Positions 36,291 to 48,341 of a stretch of DNA of 64,000 bases are shown piece after piece; within the stretch, counting starts at the first letter, position 1, and every line of letters begins with the position of its first letter. This stretch comes from Trichoplax sp. H2 (Eukaryota; Placozoa; Uniplacotomia; Trichoplacea): assembly GCA_003344405.1 (NCBI GenBank), contig NOWV01000163.1, forward strand, positions 115,576-179,575, given 5' to 3'. The notes beneath the pieces are model-generated. The model saw only the letters and a program-made list of their open reading frames with translations. It made no database searches and was not told the origin of the DNA. A program made the translations under genes and the position numbers.

Positions 36291-39200
36291 TGTGCAACTT
36301 TTTGATTTAAAATGATGAATTAATACTTTTCAATTGAAATAGTAATAATTTCTCATTTGTTATAAACAAGAATATAAATAAAATTTGTTATTACTTCATG
36401 CGTATTTAAAAAAAGATACCAATCGTGATAGATTTATAATGATACTTTCACTAAGAACGAAAAAAGGCTTGTAATAATCTATAGCTAAGTTGCTTGTAGA
36501 AAAAAATTACTTGGAAAAATGTCATGGACAACCGCTTCCGATTTCTACTTCTTGGATTCGATTGTAATGTATAAAGATTTATTGCATCGCCTCCACCTGT
36601 TAATATACTGCCTGTTGAAAAATTTAGACCTTCTATTAATCTGCCTAAAGAATTAATTTAGCAATATCCGATTGCACGACTTAAATTTGAGAGTCTGTCT
36701 CTCATTAGATTTCGCATAGCAGAAATTGTATTCTCCAATATTTAAAAGATTGAAATGCATAGAATTAATAACGTAGCGTATTGTAACTTATGACGCAATA
36801 TTAAGAAACATTTCATGAGTCTAAAGAAAAATTTGCGAATTAAAAAGATGCCTAATCAGGCATAGTGGAGTATGTTATATCTCATATGTATTTTGCTGGA
36901 AAAGCATGATTACTTGTATGAGTAGAAACAAGGGTTTAGATTCTCTCATATTATGCTTTCATTTATGCTAATACAATATTGTACTTCGTCATTATTTGCC
37001 ATATGGCTTAGATTAATCCTGATGAGGAAGCAAAATTGAGTTGAAAGCAAATGTGAAATATTTGAAAGAAATTTTATAATTTGATTGACTTGTTTCTTGA
37101 TATGAAAGGTTTATTGAATAATGGCGGATTAAATACTTTTTATACGCCTGTTTTAAGAACCCAGGTAATATTATCTAGAAGTAAAAAGCTAAGCATCATG
37201 CAGAATATTCTTTGAAGGAACGATATCCTTTATTGCTAGCTATTCTTAATACATTAGGAAAGTAGACCAGTGTAAAACTATGATGACTGATTTAAACAAT
37301 TCCTCTATTATTCTTATATGCAGAATACGTAGACATACCTACTGCTTTGAAAACGCTAACAATGACAAGGTCAATACTGTTTAATGCAAAATAGATTTTG
37401 CAATTCAATTATCAGTGTATGATTTTACATTATTAATTTGATTAAAGAATTGCATGGATAAATCATAGCTTTCAATTACATGCTTTGTAATCGTCTATGT
37501 GTTATAGTAAAGACCTGTAAATAAAGTACAATAGTCATTTTACTCTTATTTTAACCAAAACCAATTATTTTCGCTAGATTCTTTACTTTGGACAAGTTAA
37601 TAATTTTCGTTTCTACCTGCAACTAAAATTTATTAAGCTTCAATTACCATATATATGTGATTGTAGTCTTGCTATGTTGTGTTTATTTTATCGTAAATCA
37701 CAGATTATTTCTCAACCAGCAAAACTTAATCACAGAATTTTTAAGCTTTATTATTTTGATATCATTGCAATAACTAAAGATTTCGATGAACAGGTCTCTT
37801 AAATTATGGCATATAAGTTTAACTACTATTCGGTAGCTTAATATGTTGATAATAATAGCACGTATATTCAATTCATTCTTATTGACTAATTTTGCATCCA
37901 AAAAACGCTGTAATAATTATTTATCATTTAAATACCATAAAGATTAGTTTATATAACCTTTAGATTTACTTTATGATGGAGTATGCTTAGTTGAGCCTGG
38001 CTTTAAACTTATCTATATTTGTGTTAGCAGTACTCTTCATAACCCATAAAATGCCCGTTATTTATTACTCCTGATCAAATATATAAAAGCGATACGCTTT
38101 CTCGAGACTGTTTATGTTCTATAAATGTTGGAGGAGGTTTAAGACTAACTAGCCGTAAGCATAATTTAACTAAGCCTCAGTAAAAGACAGCAGCAAGACC
38201 GTTATGATCTCTACCGTAAGAAAATCAAGAATGCTCGCAGGTGTAAGCAAACTTCCTTAATTATGGGCACCAAAAGCTTATAACTTTTGATTAGCAATCC
38301 TTCAAAGATATTACGGAAATTGAGTGTAAGAAGAAGCAAAACTGCACTTAGTTCAATAGTGCAAAAATTTGAAACAGAATACTTTTCCTCTGCTAAATAG
38401 AGGTGGGTAGATAAAAAGACGACTTTTAGGCATGTTTCATGGAGGCATTTATTGTATCCTTTTCTACACCCTCTCTTAGATGCATTTAATAATAATACAA
38501 TTCTAGTATATACTACTGTGGATGGCTTTTTTACAAAGACTTTATACGACTATAAATCTCTTCATCGCTAAAATTATTCTTGAATATCAACTTCGTGACC
38601 AAAATTGCTATGTAATGTTGATTTGAAACTCGATGTGACTCAGCAATATCATATAGTAATGTAGGTAATTGTGGCAATCTACCATATGTTTACATAAGTT
38701 TTCAGCTTTCGATTGCACAATTTGTTAAGTAATGATCACCAGGTCATCAAATGCCAATTATATTTATATAGCTTCTTTACTGTATTTTGATCTATAAAGC
38801 TGGAAAGCTTTGAAGTAACAGGACATTTTGAGTAACCAAAGAGTGTTCCTTTACCTTATTAAAGATCCTGTGTAATCTTCCTGCAGACACGAATTTTTTG
38901 AAAGAGTTGTATGTATACCTAGTAAAGATCTTGTGGACAGGTTTATTGCTAAATAATTTATGGTAAGATTGGGAAAAATAAATTAATTGTAATTTATTAT
39001 CAGCGGAGGCGGCAATTGTTTTCATTATAGCTAATTTTGATTTGAACTTTCGCTTGGGTGTTGCAATCGTAGATAGCAGTAAAGATAATTCGTAAGATAA
39101 ATTTTATTCGATAAAAAGCATTTTTTTACTATAACATTTCCTTGATAAATATTATAAGTCTTCCGCATTTAAAAAATCTATCTTAATTTTCGCGAAATAT

Positions 39201-40594
39201 TAATATCGGGTTCGTCATATATACCTTTCATAGAGAGCCCTTTAATGCGGTAGATTTCTCTTACATTAAACAATAAAAGAGATGATGGTTATAAATTTTG
39301 CCACACTCGGTTTGCTGTAATCATGTAAATTGCTTGCCGATGAACGTCATTTAAGTCGCTAAAAGTAATATCAATTCTTAGTATAGTTATGCAAATTGCT
39401 AATATGTTATTGAAATTGCTTTATTTACAAGAAATATATTAATTGAGGAAGTTTAGGATTTGGAAACAAATGTTTATCGATTAGCGGTCATTTACCTTAT
39501 AATGGTTCTAAAGTTATCAGTTCGGCTTCACTACTGCTTGATCAGTATTTGTGTAATGCTTATCTCTAATCAGATATTGCAGTTTGTATGGGGTAATCGT
39601 TAATTACTAGAGTAAAAGTTGGTCATCTTTAACCCAAATTTAAAAATACATCTTCGTAGGCCCACGCTATTTTAAGATTTGAGGCTTAAATAGACCATAA
39701 ACTCATAATATTAATTTCTATAAATAAAAATTTAGTTTTATAGTTAAAAAGCTGCCCGAATAGATATTGTCATAAATTTTCAAAATTAAATAAACGTTCA
39801 AATACTTTAAAGATTCATAATATTAAAGTTACTGTTGATTCTGATTAACGAACTGAAAAATATGAAATTCTAGAAATGTTCTTGCGTCTTTTCAGTATTC
39901 GATGGGATGATGTCTAGTAATTATAACATGCTAAACATATTTAGATAATAATAATATTTAACAATCACTGCAAGGTAGTTCATAAGCGGTATCGATATTT
40001 TCGTATATGGGATTAGAACTAGTATATTCTTTAAATGTGTAACCAAGAATGGTGCAAAAAATAGATCGATAATTTTAATACCAATCTGTATTTCTATCTT
40101 TTTCGTGATGGAAATTCTCAATTTGGAAATTAATTTAATTTCATCACGGAACTATTTCTAGGATTATAGAGGAAAACTTTGTATAAATAGATAATTCGAT
40201 TTGTATTACAATACTGTTAAAGGTATCTTGATACTAGGTAGTGAATCACTATAACATAACCCTTTTTTACTACTTAATTTGCTATGAAAGAAATTTTACG
40301 ACGCCGTTGAACTTTACCGTTTATATAATGCTATGCTACGTTTTGAGGTGTCATTCTCGTGATCGCAAAAAAAACTAATATTCAACCTGACGTCGCAGCG
40401 AATTAATAAACTGCCATATGTTTCAAAGTAAACAATGAAATTTAACGCAATCAAATATTTGCGAGCTAAAATTTTTTGTTGCTTTTTTGAACTTTAAATA
40501 AAATTGCTAAGAAACAAGGTCTATTTATCTACTTGTTTCCTTATGTTTATCCTGCTATTTGAAACTATACTCGCATACCACACATACGTTATAT

Positions 40595-40994
40595 TGGAAT
40601 GCAACCGATCACTAAATTTCAAATTTAGTAGGAAATTAGAACTTTATTAGATCTTTGTACAAAGATAATTTATAGACAGCTCTACTCTACTTGAATATAA
40701 CTACAAGAAAGATTTTCTAGACTGAAGAACTGAATCTGAAGTTGCTTACTTAAATAATCTATAGCAATAGTACCTACAGTCTGCATAACATTATTCTAAC
40801 ATATTTTAAAAATTATCTGATTACTGTTAGTGACAAAATTTTATAGCAGATCATCTATAATCGAACATCATAACTGCTACAGTAATTTCGTCGACATTAT
40901 TTTTACCAGACAAAAACATGATAAGCTAAGCATATCCTAACGTATTATATTAACATTGCAAATAGTCTACCAACCAATGCTAAGTTACGTTACA
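40595..40994 (-). mobile_element. solo LTR, family LTR-C, internally deleted (400 bp)
   Basis: On the minus strand it starts TGTAACGTAACTTAG and ends GGTTGCATTCCA, flanked by TATAT and TGTAT (4 of 5 match). It has lost roughly 150 bp relative to full copies and is the most diverged member, so probably the oldest insertion. Confidence 0.68.
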
Positions 40995-41871
40995 TGTATA
41001 GCGAATATATTGCTTCCAAAGCTGGAGCACCAGTAATACATTTTGTACCTAAAGCAACGGTTACGATGATTAATGTTATGTTCAATTAATTTCCATATTA
41101 GGGATTATTACTGGTTATGCTCACCATTTTAGGGGTAACTACTGTCGAGAGATTATGTTTTAAAACATATTTACTGTTGTCGTGGCTTTATTAACTTACC
41201 TAACAATTATAGAGTATCGATGTATCAAATATACTATTATAAAAAGGAGATATAATAGAAAAAAGAGGAATTTTCGGCTTATGCTAAGTTTGAAGGAGTC
41301 TAAATTGCTCGTAAGCAATTTGTTATTTATTGTTACTCGTTGCTGACGTAAAAGTAAAGGAGATTTCTTTTAAGTTTAACTTGCAGTTGTGACAGTTAAT
41401 ATCTAGTCAAATCACAAAACTTCCAGCTATAGCCAGATATTATAGCCAGGAAATTAAAATTTTATACCTTAACGGGCTATTATATAGTATATAATAGCCT
41501 AGTATAATTTGTCTATGATTATATTGATGATTAGCTAGTCGCAATACTAGTATACCGTCCAACAGCTGTCATAGCTATATTAAGGTGGAAGAAATTGTTA
41601 ATATTCGCTTTATAAAGCGATTGGGTATTTCTAAAATGATTGACTACAAAAAGATTAACTTAAGCATCTTTAAAGTTAATAAAAAGAGTTTATAGTAATT
41701 TAGATAGATAAATTTAATGGATAAGCTCATACTAGTTAGTTTTTGGCTTGTAAAAAGACTTCAGTATTTCTTTTTAATCGTAGCAATAAGTAAGAATTTT
41801 TTTCTTAGTATGATTCAACTTGACTTTAAATTACTGTAATATTTAGATAATATCATTAAAAGCTGGCTAGG
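40995..41871. other. 5' flank of receptor 6
   Basis: No gene or repeat recognised. A self-complementary TATTATATAGTATATAATA stretch is near 41480. Confidence 0.4.
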
Positions 41872-43041
41872 ATGGTATCTAATAATGGTAGCAATCTTTC
41901 GCATAGCGATTGCATGTTATCAGAAGTATTATCCGCTAATCCCAAGTTGGATTTAAAGATTGCTACTGCTGGACAGAAACCTATTGCTGCAATTTTTATC
42001 TTGATTGGACTTCTTGGAATAGCCTTTAATATATCAGTAATCATAACTTTAAGGAAGAAGCCGTTATCTGATCGAGTTCGAGAAAATCTCTCCAATTTAT
42101 CCTCATTTAACACTTTGCTAACTAATCTAGCTGTAGCAGATCTATTAGCGGCCATTGCTGTTACGCTAATTGGCGTAAAGACTATTTATATTATAGTCGC
42201 AGCTGAGGATTCATATAACGAAAACAAGAAAGCTCCATCTAATATTAAAGATCTTATCACTGGTTCTAATGGAATCTGTAAGATAAGCTATCTCTTCTTT
42301 TTTCTAACAAACTTCGTGTCCATCCTAACGGCAACTAGCATGGCTGTTGGAAGTTATCGTGGCATCGTCATAGGCAGTATGCGTCGAGCGGGAAGTACCA
42401 GATTAAGCCGTAAAAAAATGGCTTTACTTTTGACAGTAATATGGTGCACGGCTATAGCCAGTTCCATACCTACATATTATATAGTCGAAGTGACACCGGC
42501 AGTATATAATCGCTGTTTCTTTACACATCATTTGCCTAATGGATTTTCTACTTTTAATCTTGCGTTTACTATATTTATAACGGCTATCTTTTACTTCACA
42601 CCGGCTTTCGTTATGATGTTCTGTTACATTCGCATTGATAGAGAGTTAAAGAAACATTCACAACTTAAATTACAAACACTAGCTACAACCAGTTCTACAA
42701 GGTTTAGCAACGGTGCCGAGCAGCAGAAATATCAAAATTCCAATAAAAAGGCCCAGAAGCCAGCTGTTGTGTTATCTATTATCGTAGCAGCAATTTTCTT
42801 AATTACAATGTTGCCGTTTATGGTTTATTTGTGGGTTATAGCTATTAGTAAATGTAATGCGGATGAAATTTTACAAATAGTTTTGGTAGATCGATCCCAT
42901 TTGTGGATTTTATTCGAGGTTGCTCATATTCTTTATGTTATGCCACCGCTGGTTAACCCGATATGCTATTCCTTTTGCATTCCAAGTTTTCAACGAAAAT
43001 TTAAGGAAATGTGTGGAGAATTTAACGAGGAAGATTCTTGA
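41872..43041 (+). CDS. class A GPCR, array member 5, 389 aa, ionic lock GSY (receptor 6)
   Basis: Seven-helix receptor; start in AGGATGG. It belongs to the array by helix-3, loop-2 (AVYNRCFF), loop-3 C328-N-A-D-E, helix-7 E349-V-A-H352 and PPLVN362-P-I-C-Y366. Other landmarks: N53, D90, C136 with C215, W191, P200, P244, P315; the toggle position is Met313. Two differences stand out. The N-tail has a single Cys, so the C-x3-C pair is absent. The E-R-Y triplet reads G160-S161-Y162, removing the Arg3.50 that contacts G protein in nearly all class A receptors. Codons GGA-AGT are each one step from GAA-CGT. Loop 1 is expanded (SDRVRENLSNLSS). With everything else intact, it may be non-signalling, a partner or decoy receptor, or arrestin-biased. 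Confidence 0.92.
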   Translation: MVSNNGSNLSHSDCMLSEVLSANPKLDLKIATAGQKPIAAIFILIGLLGIAFNISVIITLRKKPLSDRVRENLSNLSSFNTLLTNLAVADLLAAIAVTLIGVKTIYIIVAAEDSYNENKKAPSNIKDLITGSNGICKISYLFFFLTNFVSILTATSMAVGSYRGIVIGSMRRAGSTRLSRKKMALLLTVIWCTAIASSIPTYYIVEVTPAVYNRCFFTHHLPNGFSTFNLAFTIFITAIFYFTPAFVMMFCYIRIDRELKKHSQLKLQTLATTSSTRFSNGAEQQKYQNSNKKAQKPAVVLSIIVAAIFLITMLPFMVYLWVIAISKCNADEILQIVLVDRSHLWILFEVAHILYVMPPLVNPICYSFCIPSFQRKFKEMCGEFNEEDS

Positions 43042-43660
43042 ATGGTTAGAATAACTAACATGTGTATAAGCAATGAACAGTCAAGATGTTTCACATTCAT
43101 GCATGTAACGGTCACACTACAATCTGCATATGCTAATATTAAAAAAATTAAGCCCTTTTGGTCTAATCTGTTATTATACACTAAAATGAAAGCTTTTCTC
43201 AAATTTCGAATATGCAATGGTCTATAGGAATAGCTAAAGATCATATCAATTTTTACATTTGCAATACTCTTAGTTTTTTATACTGCTACATTCCGCAGGA
43301 ATGGTTATTGGAGTAACATTACTCTTGTTGATATAAAAGAATAAGGTGCTGGTAGATTGTACCGATTTAAATTCTCTTAAAAGGTGTTACAGTATTACCG
43401 TACAGTTAGGATAGTTTAATAGTACAGTATTAGCTAATACGTATTTGTAGTGCTAGGTAAGATAAGTAATTCCTTAACGTGGATGTTATTTGTGGTAGTT
43501 TTTTACATATTTTATATTGATTGCTATTATGTGTAGGCAGTAGTAAGATGATTCAAGTTCTAGCTAATGATAATTGATCTATACAACATACATGCTAAGA
43601 TAAAAATTATGCAGAAATAAGAGATTAAAAACATCTACTGATAGAAAATCTATGTAAGGA
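43042..43660. other. 3' flank of receptor 6
   Basis: The frame continues open for 61 codons after the TGA, starting ATG directly, but the residues are featureless and I do not treat this as readthrough. A sense LTR-A copy begins 620 bp past the stop. Confidence 0.4.
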
Positions 43661-44103
43661 TGTCACGGTACGAACTACCGTGAAGAAATAGCTATCTAAA
43701 TTTGGTTAATATAATATAGTGATAATATATTACATCTAGTTACTTACAATAGGAATTACTCTAATTATAAGTGTGTTACAGTAAATTTTAATGCTGTGTT
43801 GTAATGTGTACTGAAATGATTCTGTGAATGGACATATTGTAGTCCGACTATGAAAAACTAGTTAGTAGATGTTCTCACCTAAGTATTTTTATAAGATGAC
43901 TTGTGAATGTTAGCTGCTGTAGAAGGGTACATAAGCCCATCAGATAGTTGAATAAAGCAGTTCTCAATTGTCTAGTTGAGTTTAACGTAGAATATAAGGC
44001 TTCTAAATTCTTGTGAGGTAGTTAAGGGATACTGAATCCCGGAGACTATAGTAAATTAGAGATTTATTTTACGTTATCCTTGTCACGAAGCTGGTTTGTG
44101 ACA
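43661..44103 (+). mobile_element. solo LTR, family LTR-A (443 bp), exact target duplication
   Basis: Starts TGTCACGGTA and ends GGTTTGTGACA, with exact AAGGA on both sides (43656-43660 and 44104-44108). It carries the TCACGGTA/TACCGTGA hairpin at its 5' end and TGTCAC...GTGACA at its 3' end. The TATA box is changed to TACATAAG, so its promoter is probably weakened; AATAAAG is kept. With 62482 it fixes the family's boundaries. Confidence 0.9.
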
Positions 44104-46283
44104 AAGGAACATCTCAGTTCGATGTAACGCTCCTAGTAAGGTAAAATAATAATACTGTTGTTGTTTATAAATTAGAGGGTTCCTATATAAACGGTAACAT
44201 TAGAGTTGTGTTGTACGGTGAAAAGTTGTAGATAATTCTATGATAATAACAGTTCTATCTTTACGGTACTTTGCTGTGCATGCTTGATATTTTGCAGATG
44301 AGTAATCAATTCATTAGTTAATTATAGACTTTTGCCGTATGTTTCCTTGTCACAGGGTTTAAATTGTGAGAAAAGGTAATCGAAGATTCACTGTATTCGG
44401 GAGCAAGTACTAGAATGAAAAGAATATTAATGCTATAAAATATCGAACGAAAAGGAAGATCTGGCATTACGGGTAGTATATTTTACTATATTTTTACTAT
44501 AGAGATTGACTGAATAACGATTTCTGGTATTAGTCTACATACAGTACTGTAGTTTTACACATTATAAAAGTCGCAAATGATTTGCAGAAATTAATAGTTT
44601 CAAGATCGATAGGGAAAGGAAAAATAGATTTGCATTTATTTGCTTTTTTGCATTGCATTCTAAGATGATGATGACGGAATCTTTTATTAACATGGCAGAA
44701 CACTTATAACGTCATCAAAATTTAGTATAGCTGAGGAGTTAATAGTTATTAAGAATAGCTTCATTGCATTACTATATTGCATTACTATCTAATAATATTT
44801 CATTTAGTGTCTATTTTAAGCAACTAAAACCTTGATTAAAGATAATCACGTAAGTTGATTCACATTTTCATTTCCAGATACTAAATTATGATGGTCTTCA
44901 GGTAAACTTAAAAACCATCTCTTTAAGCTATTATTACTGAGCAATGTTATTATTATTGGTTTGATGAATTATTACTGTCATGCTGAATAAATTGTTCTTA
45001 AAAAATTTTCATAGCATTTAGAACTGTTGTTCTGTATAAATGTAAGCTCCGCATTTGTTTTCAACTAGCATATTGACTCCTTATTCTCAATACTATACTT
45101 AATATAATAAATCCAGACTTCAGTATTTTGCAAGGTATAATAAGCTTTGTTCTTAAATTTTTCCCATATTGGATGAAAGGGTTTGTTTGTAGAAATTTAT
45201 TATCGGATTATGGTAGCTAAAAAATATTATTTAAAGTTCAATACCTCTCTATCTTATTTTCGAAATTTCATTACTGTGAGTAAATCTGTTAATATACGAA
45301 GGTGTGATTGTCTCGTAAACACTGTCTACTTGTGTTATTAAAGACACATATTGCTTAAAATTGACTCATTTTATTGATAGTAAACACAAAGTCATTGTCA
45401 TATAGCGTTATAAATATTATAAGTTCCTTAGAGATGGCAATAGGTTAGATTTTAGTATGAAATAAAATTTTACAGTAAAGCTTTCACAAGCGCTGCCGCA
45501 TTATAATTCAACGAACAAGAATATATTGTTATCTGGAACGCACTATTAAGGAACACCATTTTAAACTGGCTCTACATATATCGGTAAACTACTCTATTTT
45601 GTTGAAAGTAAAATAGACACTTACCTATGTACATTATCTATTATCGAAATTAATAACAATAAATTAGCAATAGAAATTATGGATTAAGCAAATGTCAGTG
45701 AGAGTGAAGCTAACCAGAACATTATGCTCTGTTGTTAGCTTATTTACAAAGTTTTTCAAACTTGTATATATTGTATTAATTATAATGATAAAATTTTCTT
45801 ACTTTTTCATCAATCAAGGTGATACTACTTTACAGGTTGGCAGAAATTGAAGGAACCTATTATAAATCGTACTATTAATAGCGCCTACAGTTAAGTGTAA
45901 CAAATGCATTATTCCTATGCATTAAAATGATGTTTCTACGTGGTAAAGAATTGCTTTGGCAACATCTGGCTAACCAGTGCGTGGGCGCTTTTAACAATTA
46001 ACTAAATAAGCGCGTATTAAACAATAATCTAGTGTTACACTACATTATAAAACTAAGGTTTTCCATGCTATTAAAGCATTTCTCACGAATGCAATCTAAG
46101 TTGGATAATCTCGAAACGCAAATTTTCTTTCGATTTTTATTCCTAGAACGCTTGGTGATATTATATTCCAGCTTAAAAGAAATCAGTCCCAATAAATTTT
46201 TTACCATTTGATAGAAGATCGCGTCTAGTTTGCATTCTTTAATGGTACCTATTTAATTTTTTCGCATTTTTTACATTATTGAT
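44104..46283. other. spacer and 5' flank of receptor 7
   Basis: No gene seen. A 13-bp tandem (ATTGCATTACTAT twice) lies near 44764. Confidence 0.4.
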
Positions 46284-47378
46284 ATGATGAATAGAACTGT
46301 TGCTCCGCTAAATGGCTTTGGAAATGATTCCTTAACCGTAATTAATCTATCAACCGATGATGCATTAATCGTAAGTGTATCTTATTTAGTTTTCGCAGTG
46401 ATCGGTACAATATGCAACTTATTAACGTTAATGTTAATTCCAAGATTAAAAAATTTACATAATGACATTCATTGGCTATTTCTAAATTTATCAGTCATTG
46501 ATTTAACCTGTACAATCCCGTTATTGGTTTGGATTTCATGGTCACTTAAATCACAAGATAACGTTCCTTTTATGGATTCATTATGCAATATCATTAGCTT
46601 TATTACTATGATGAGCTTCTCTGCTACATTATTTACCCTAGCAGTGGCCTCAATTGAGGGCTTAACTTCATTTCTGGTTGTTTATTACGTACAAATGAAC
46701 ACGAAAAGATTTTCTACACGATTAACCAATATCGCTATTTGGATTATGGCAATATTAATTTCGTTACCCAATTTTGTTATGCATCGTCATCCATCTAGCT
46801 CGTTACAGCATTGTCTACTTTTACCATTTGGTAATCTTGTTAGTCCACTTGACCGAATTTACTTTGTTGTTTCGATTGTTTCACTCTATACTGTTTTATT
46901 AATTACAACCTTGTATTGCTACAGTAAGGCTTTCATTATTATGCGTACTAGGATAAGATCTGCGGAACGGACACAATCTTTAGGAATTATTGACTCTCGA
47001 CGAAGATCAAAGCAAAGCCATATCTTTGCTTTATTTACGTTAACGATGTTCTTTATCTTAACTACAGCTCCCTGGATGATTCTCATTAGCTATCTTACTT
47101 TTACTAATTTAACCATGCAGGTAATTAATAATCATTTCTCAGTTCATGATTGGATATTAGCACATCTCTTCCGACTTTTATATATATCAACTTGTTCTGG
47201 CATTCCAATTATGTATAGCTTGGTTAATCCTCTCTTAAAGAGATCATTTTTAACATGTATGGGTAGCAATTGCTGTTGCTGCTGTGAAAGTGAAATTCAT
47301 AAAGACAATGCACTAGACAATCTGTTTGAAGAATTACCGCTAACACAGAAAGAGGAAGAAATAAGTGGAGTAGAATAA
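46284..47378 (+). CDS. divergent class A GPCR, 364 aa, EGL and IPxMY motifs (receptor 7)
   Basis: Seven-helix receptor outside the array subfamily: it has no CNADE, E-x-A-H or PPxxNP. Start ATG-ATG at 46284; N-tail sequons N3, N14, N21. Recognisable landmarks: N45, D73, C101 with C177, W153, P162, P263. Several motifs are altered: the ionic lock reads E125-G126-L127, the helix-5 Pro is absent, and helix 7 ends I307-P-I-M-Y311 with the Asn replaced. Five consecutive cysteines (330-334) follow helix 8, a likely multiple-palmitoylation site, then an acidic tail (EELPLTQKEEEE-like). The combination suggests an atypical receptor with unusual coupling rather than a broken gene, since the frame and all seven hydrophobic segments are whole. 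Ligand unknown. Confidence 0.88.
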   Translation: MMNRTVAPLNGFGNDSLTVINLSTDDALIVSVSYLVFAVIGTICNLLTLMLIPRLKNLHNDIHWLFLNLSVIDLTCTIPLLVWISWSLKSQDNVPFMDSLCNIISFITMMSFSATLFTLAVASIEGLTSFLVVYYVQMNTKRFSTRLTNIAIWIMAILISLPNFVMHRHPSSSLQHCLLLPFGNLVSPLDRIYFVVSIVSLYTVLLITTLYCYSKAFIIMRTRIRSAERTQSLGIIDSRRRSKQSHIFALFTLTMFFILTTAPWMILISYLTFTNLTMQVINNHFSVHDWILAHLFRLLYISTCSGIPIMYSLVNPLLKRSFLTCMGSNCCCCCESEIHKDNALDNLFEELPLTQKEEEISGVE

Positions 47379-47806
47379 TGCACGATTTATCTTTGACTCG
47401 CTTAGCAGAATTCATCATGCTACCAAGACCAATTTAGCGATCAATTTCTACTTTCATTTCCAGCCGTTACGGATACCGTTGTTAAATTTAAAATTCGAAG
47501 AATAGTGCGGATATTTTTAGTTACTATGATTTCTATTTACTTGAATTCGAAATTATCTTAAAATTCCTTGTGAACGTTCATTTATTCTGTTTTGAATGTG
47601 TAAATCTGAGTATAATCTATTACCCTTTCTTCTAGCTATTGCTGTATAAGTATACACGTATGTCCGGCAAAATGTCATACATAACTGATTTAAATTCACT
47701 ATTAGGGAGGAAGCAATCTCTAAATATTCCAACAATAGCATTATCTACCATGTCAGAAGACCTCAATGAAATTAATGACCAGTTAATGCCGTACTAGTTT
47801 AGCTAT
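47379..47806. other. 3' flank of receptor 7
   Basis: No gene seen; ends at a sense LTR-C copy 429 bp past the stop. Confidence 0.4.
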
Positions 47807-48341
47807 TGAAATGTAACTTAGTATTGTGATTGTAGACTGTTAGCCTTGTTTAGTATAATGTACGGTAGATACTTATCCTAAGAGATATTTGCCAGTCATA
47901 ACTATAGACTGTAGTGGTATAGACTCTATGCTAGAGTACACATGACTATATACAGTAAGGTGTTGAGTTACTAATAAGGTTATAGGTAAAAATAGAACTG
48001 TAAATCATATATTAGGATATGGTTAATTCATTGCACCTTGGCTGGTTTGAATAATGTCTACTTAAATACTGTAGTCGTATTCATATCAGATTAATGATAG
48101 TCCGCAGTAGAATAGTGTTACTAAGAATAATTTAACTATGTGTAAAATAAGGTAAAAGGTTGTCATGCGGATTGTAGCTGGGAATGCTACGAAAAGTATA
48201 AAAGCATGCAACTTTAGATTATTCAGTTAGTTCGTTGTAGAAGTCTTTAGTAGTAGTATTCGGCTAGAGTAGAACTGTGTGTAGTAAATCTTTGCATAAA
48301 ATTCAATAAAGCCTTTATTTTTCTAAAATTTGGATCTTTCA
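47807..48341 (+). mobile_element. LTR-C copy, nearly identical to the one at 54409
   Basis: Starts TGAAATGTAACTTAG. From about 47816 to 48335 it differs from 54416-54935 by only about two bases, by eye. TATAAAAG and AATAAAG are intact. The right end diverges after TTTGGA and lacks the TATATATCACA terminus, so the 3' boundary is approximate. TTGAAAT occurs at both edges, but that would not fit the family's 5-bp pattern. Recent insertion or gene conversion is likely. Confidence 0.75.

Larger units (their letters stand above)
35783..40594. other. 3' flank and spacer, contains duplicated block
   Basis: No gene is seen. Holds copy 2 of the array's 3' block (35880-36290). A possible third scrap lies at 37625-37690, sharing TTTATTAAGCT..AATTACCAT and GTAGTC-TATGTTGT with 35841-35915. 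The remainder is featureless; several short frames lack any recognisable domain. Confidence 0.45.

Noticed and set aside
37625-37690. Third copy of the receptor 4/5 3' block
   Set aside because: Only about 45 bp of patchy similarity with a gap; kept as a remark in the spacer entry, not as a feature.
43042-43227. In-frame 61-codon continuation after the receptor 6 TGA
   Set aside because: The residues are not receptor-like, paralogue tails do not match, and there is no recognised readthrough context.
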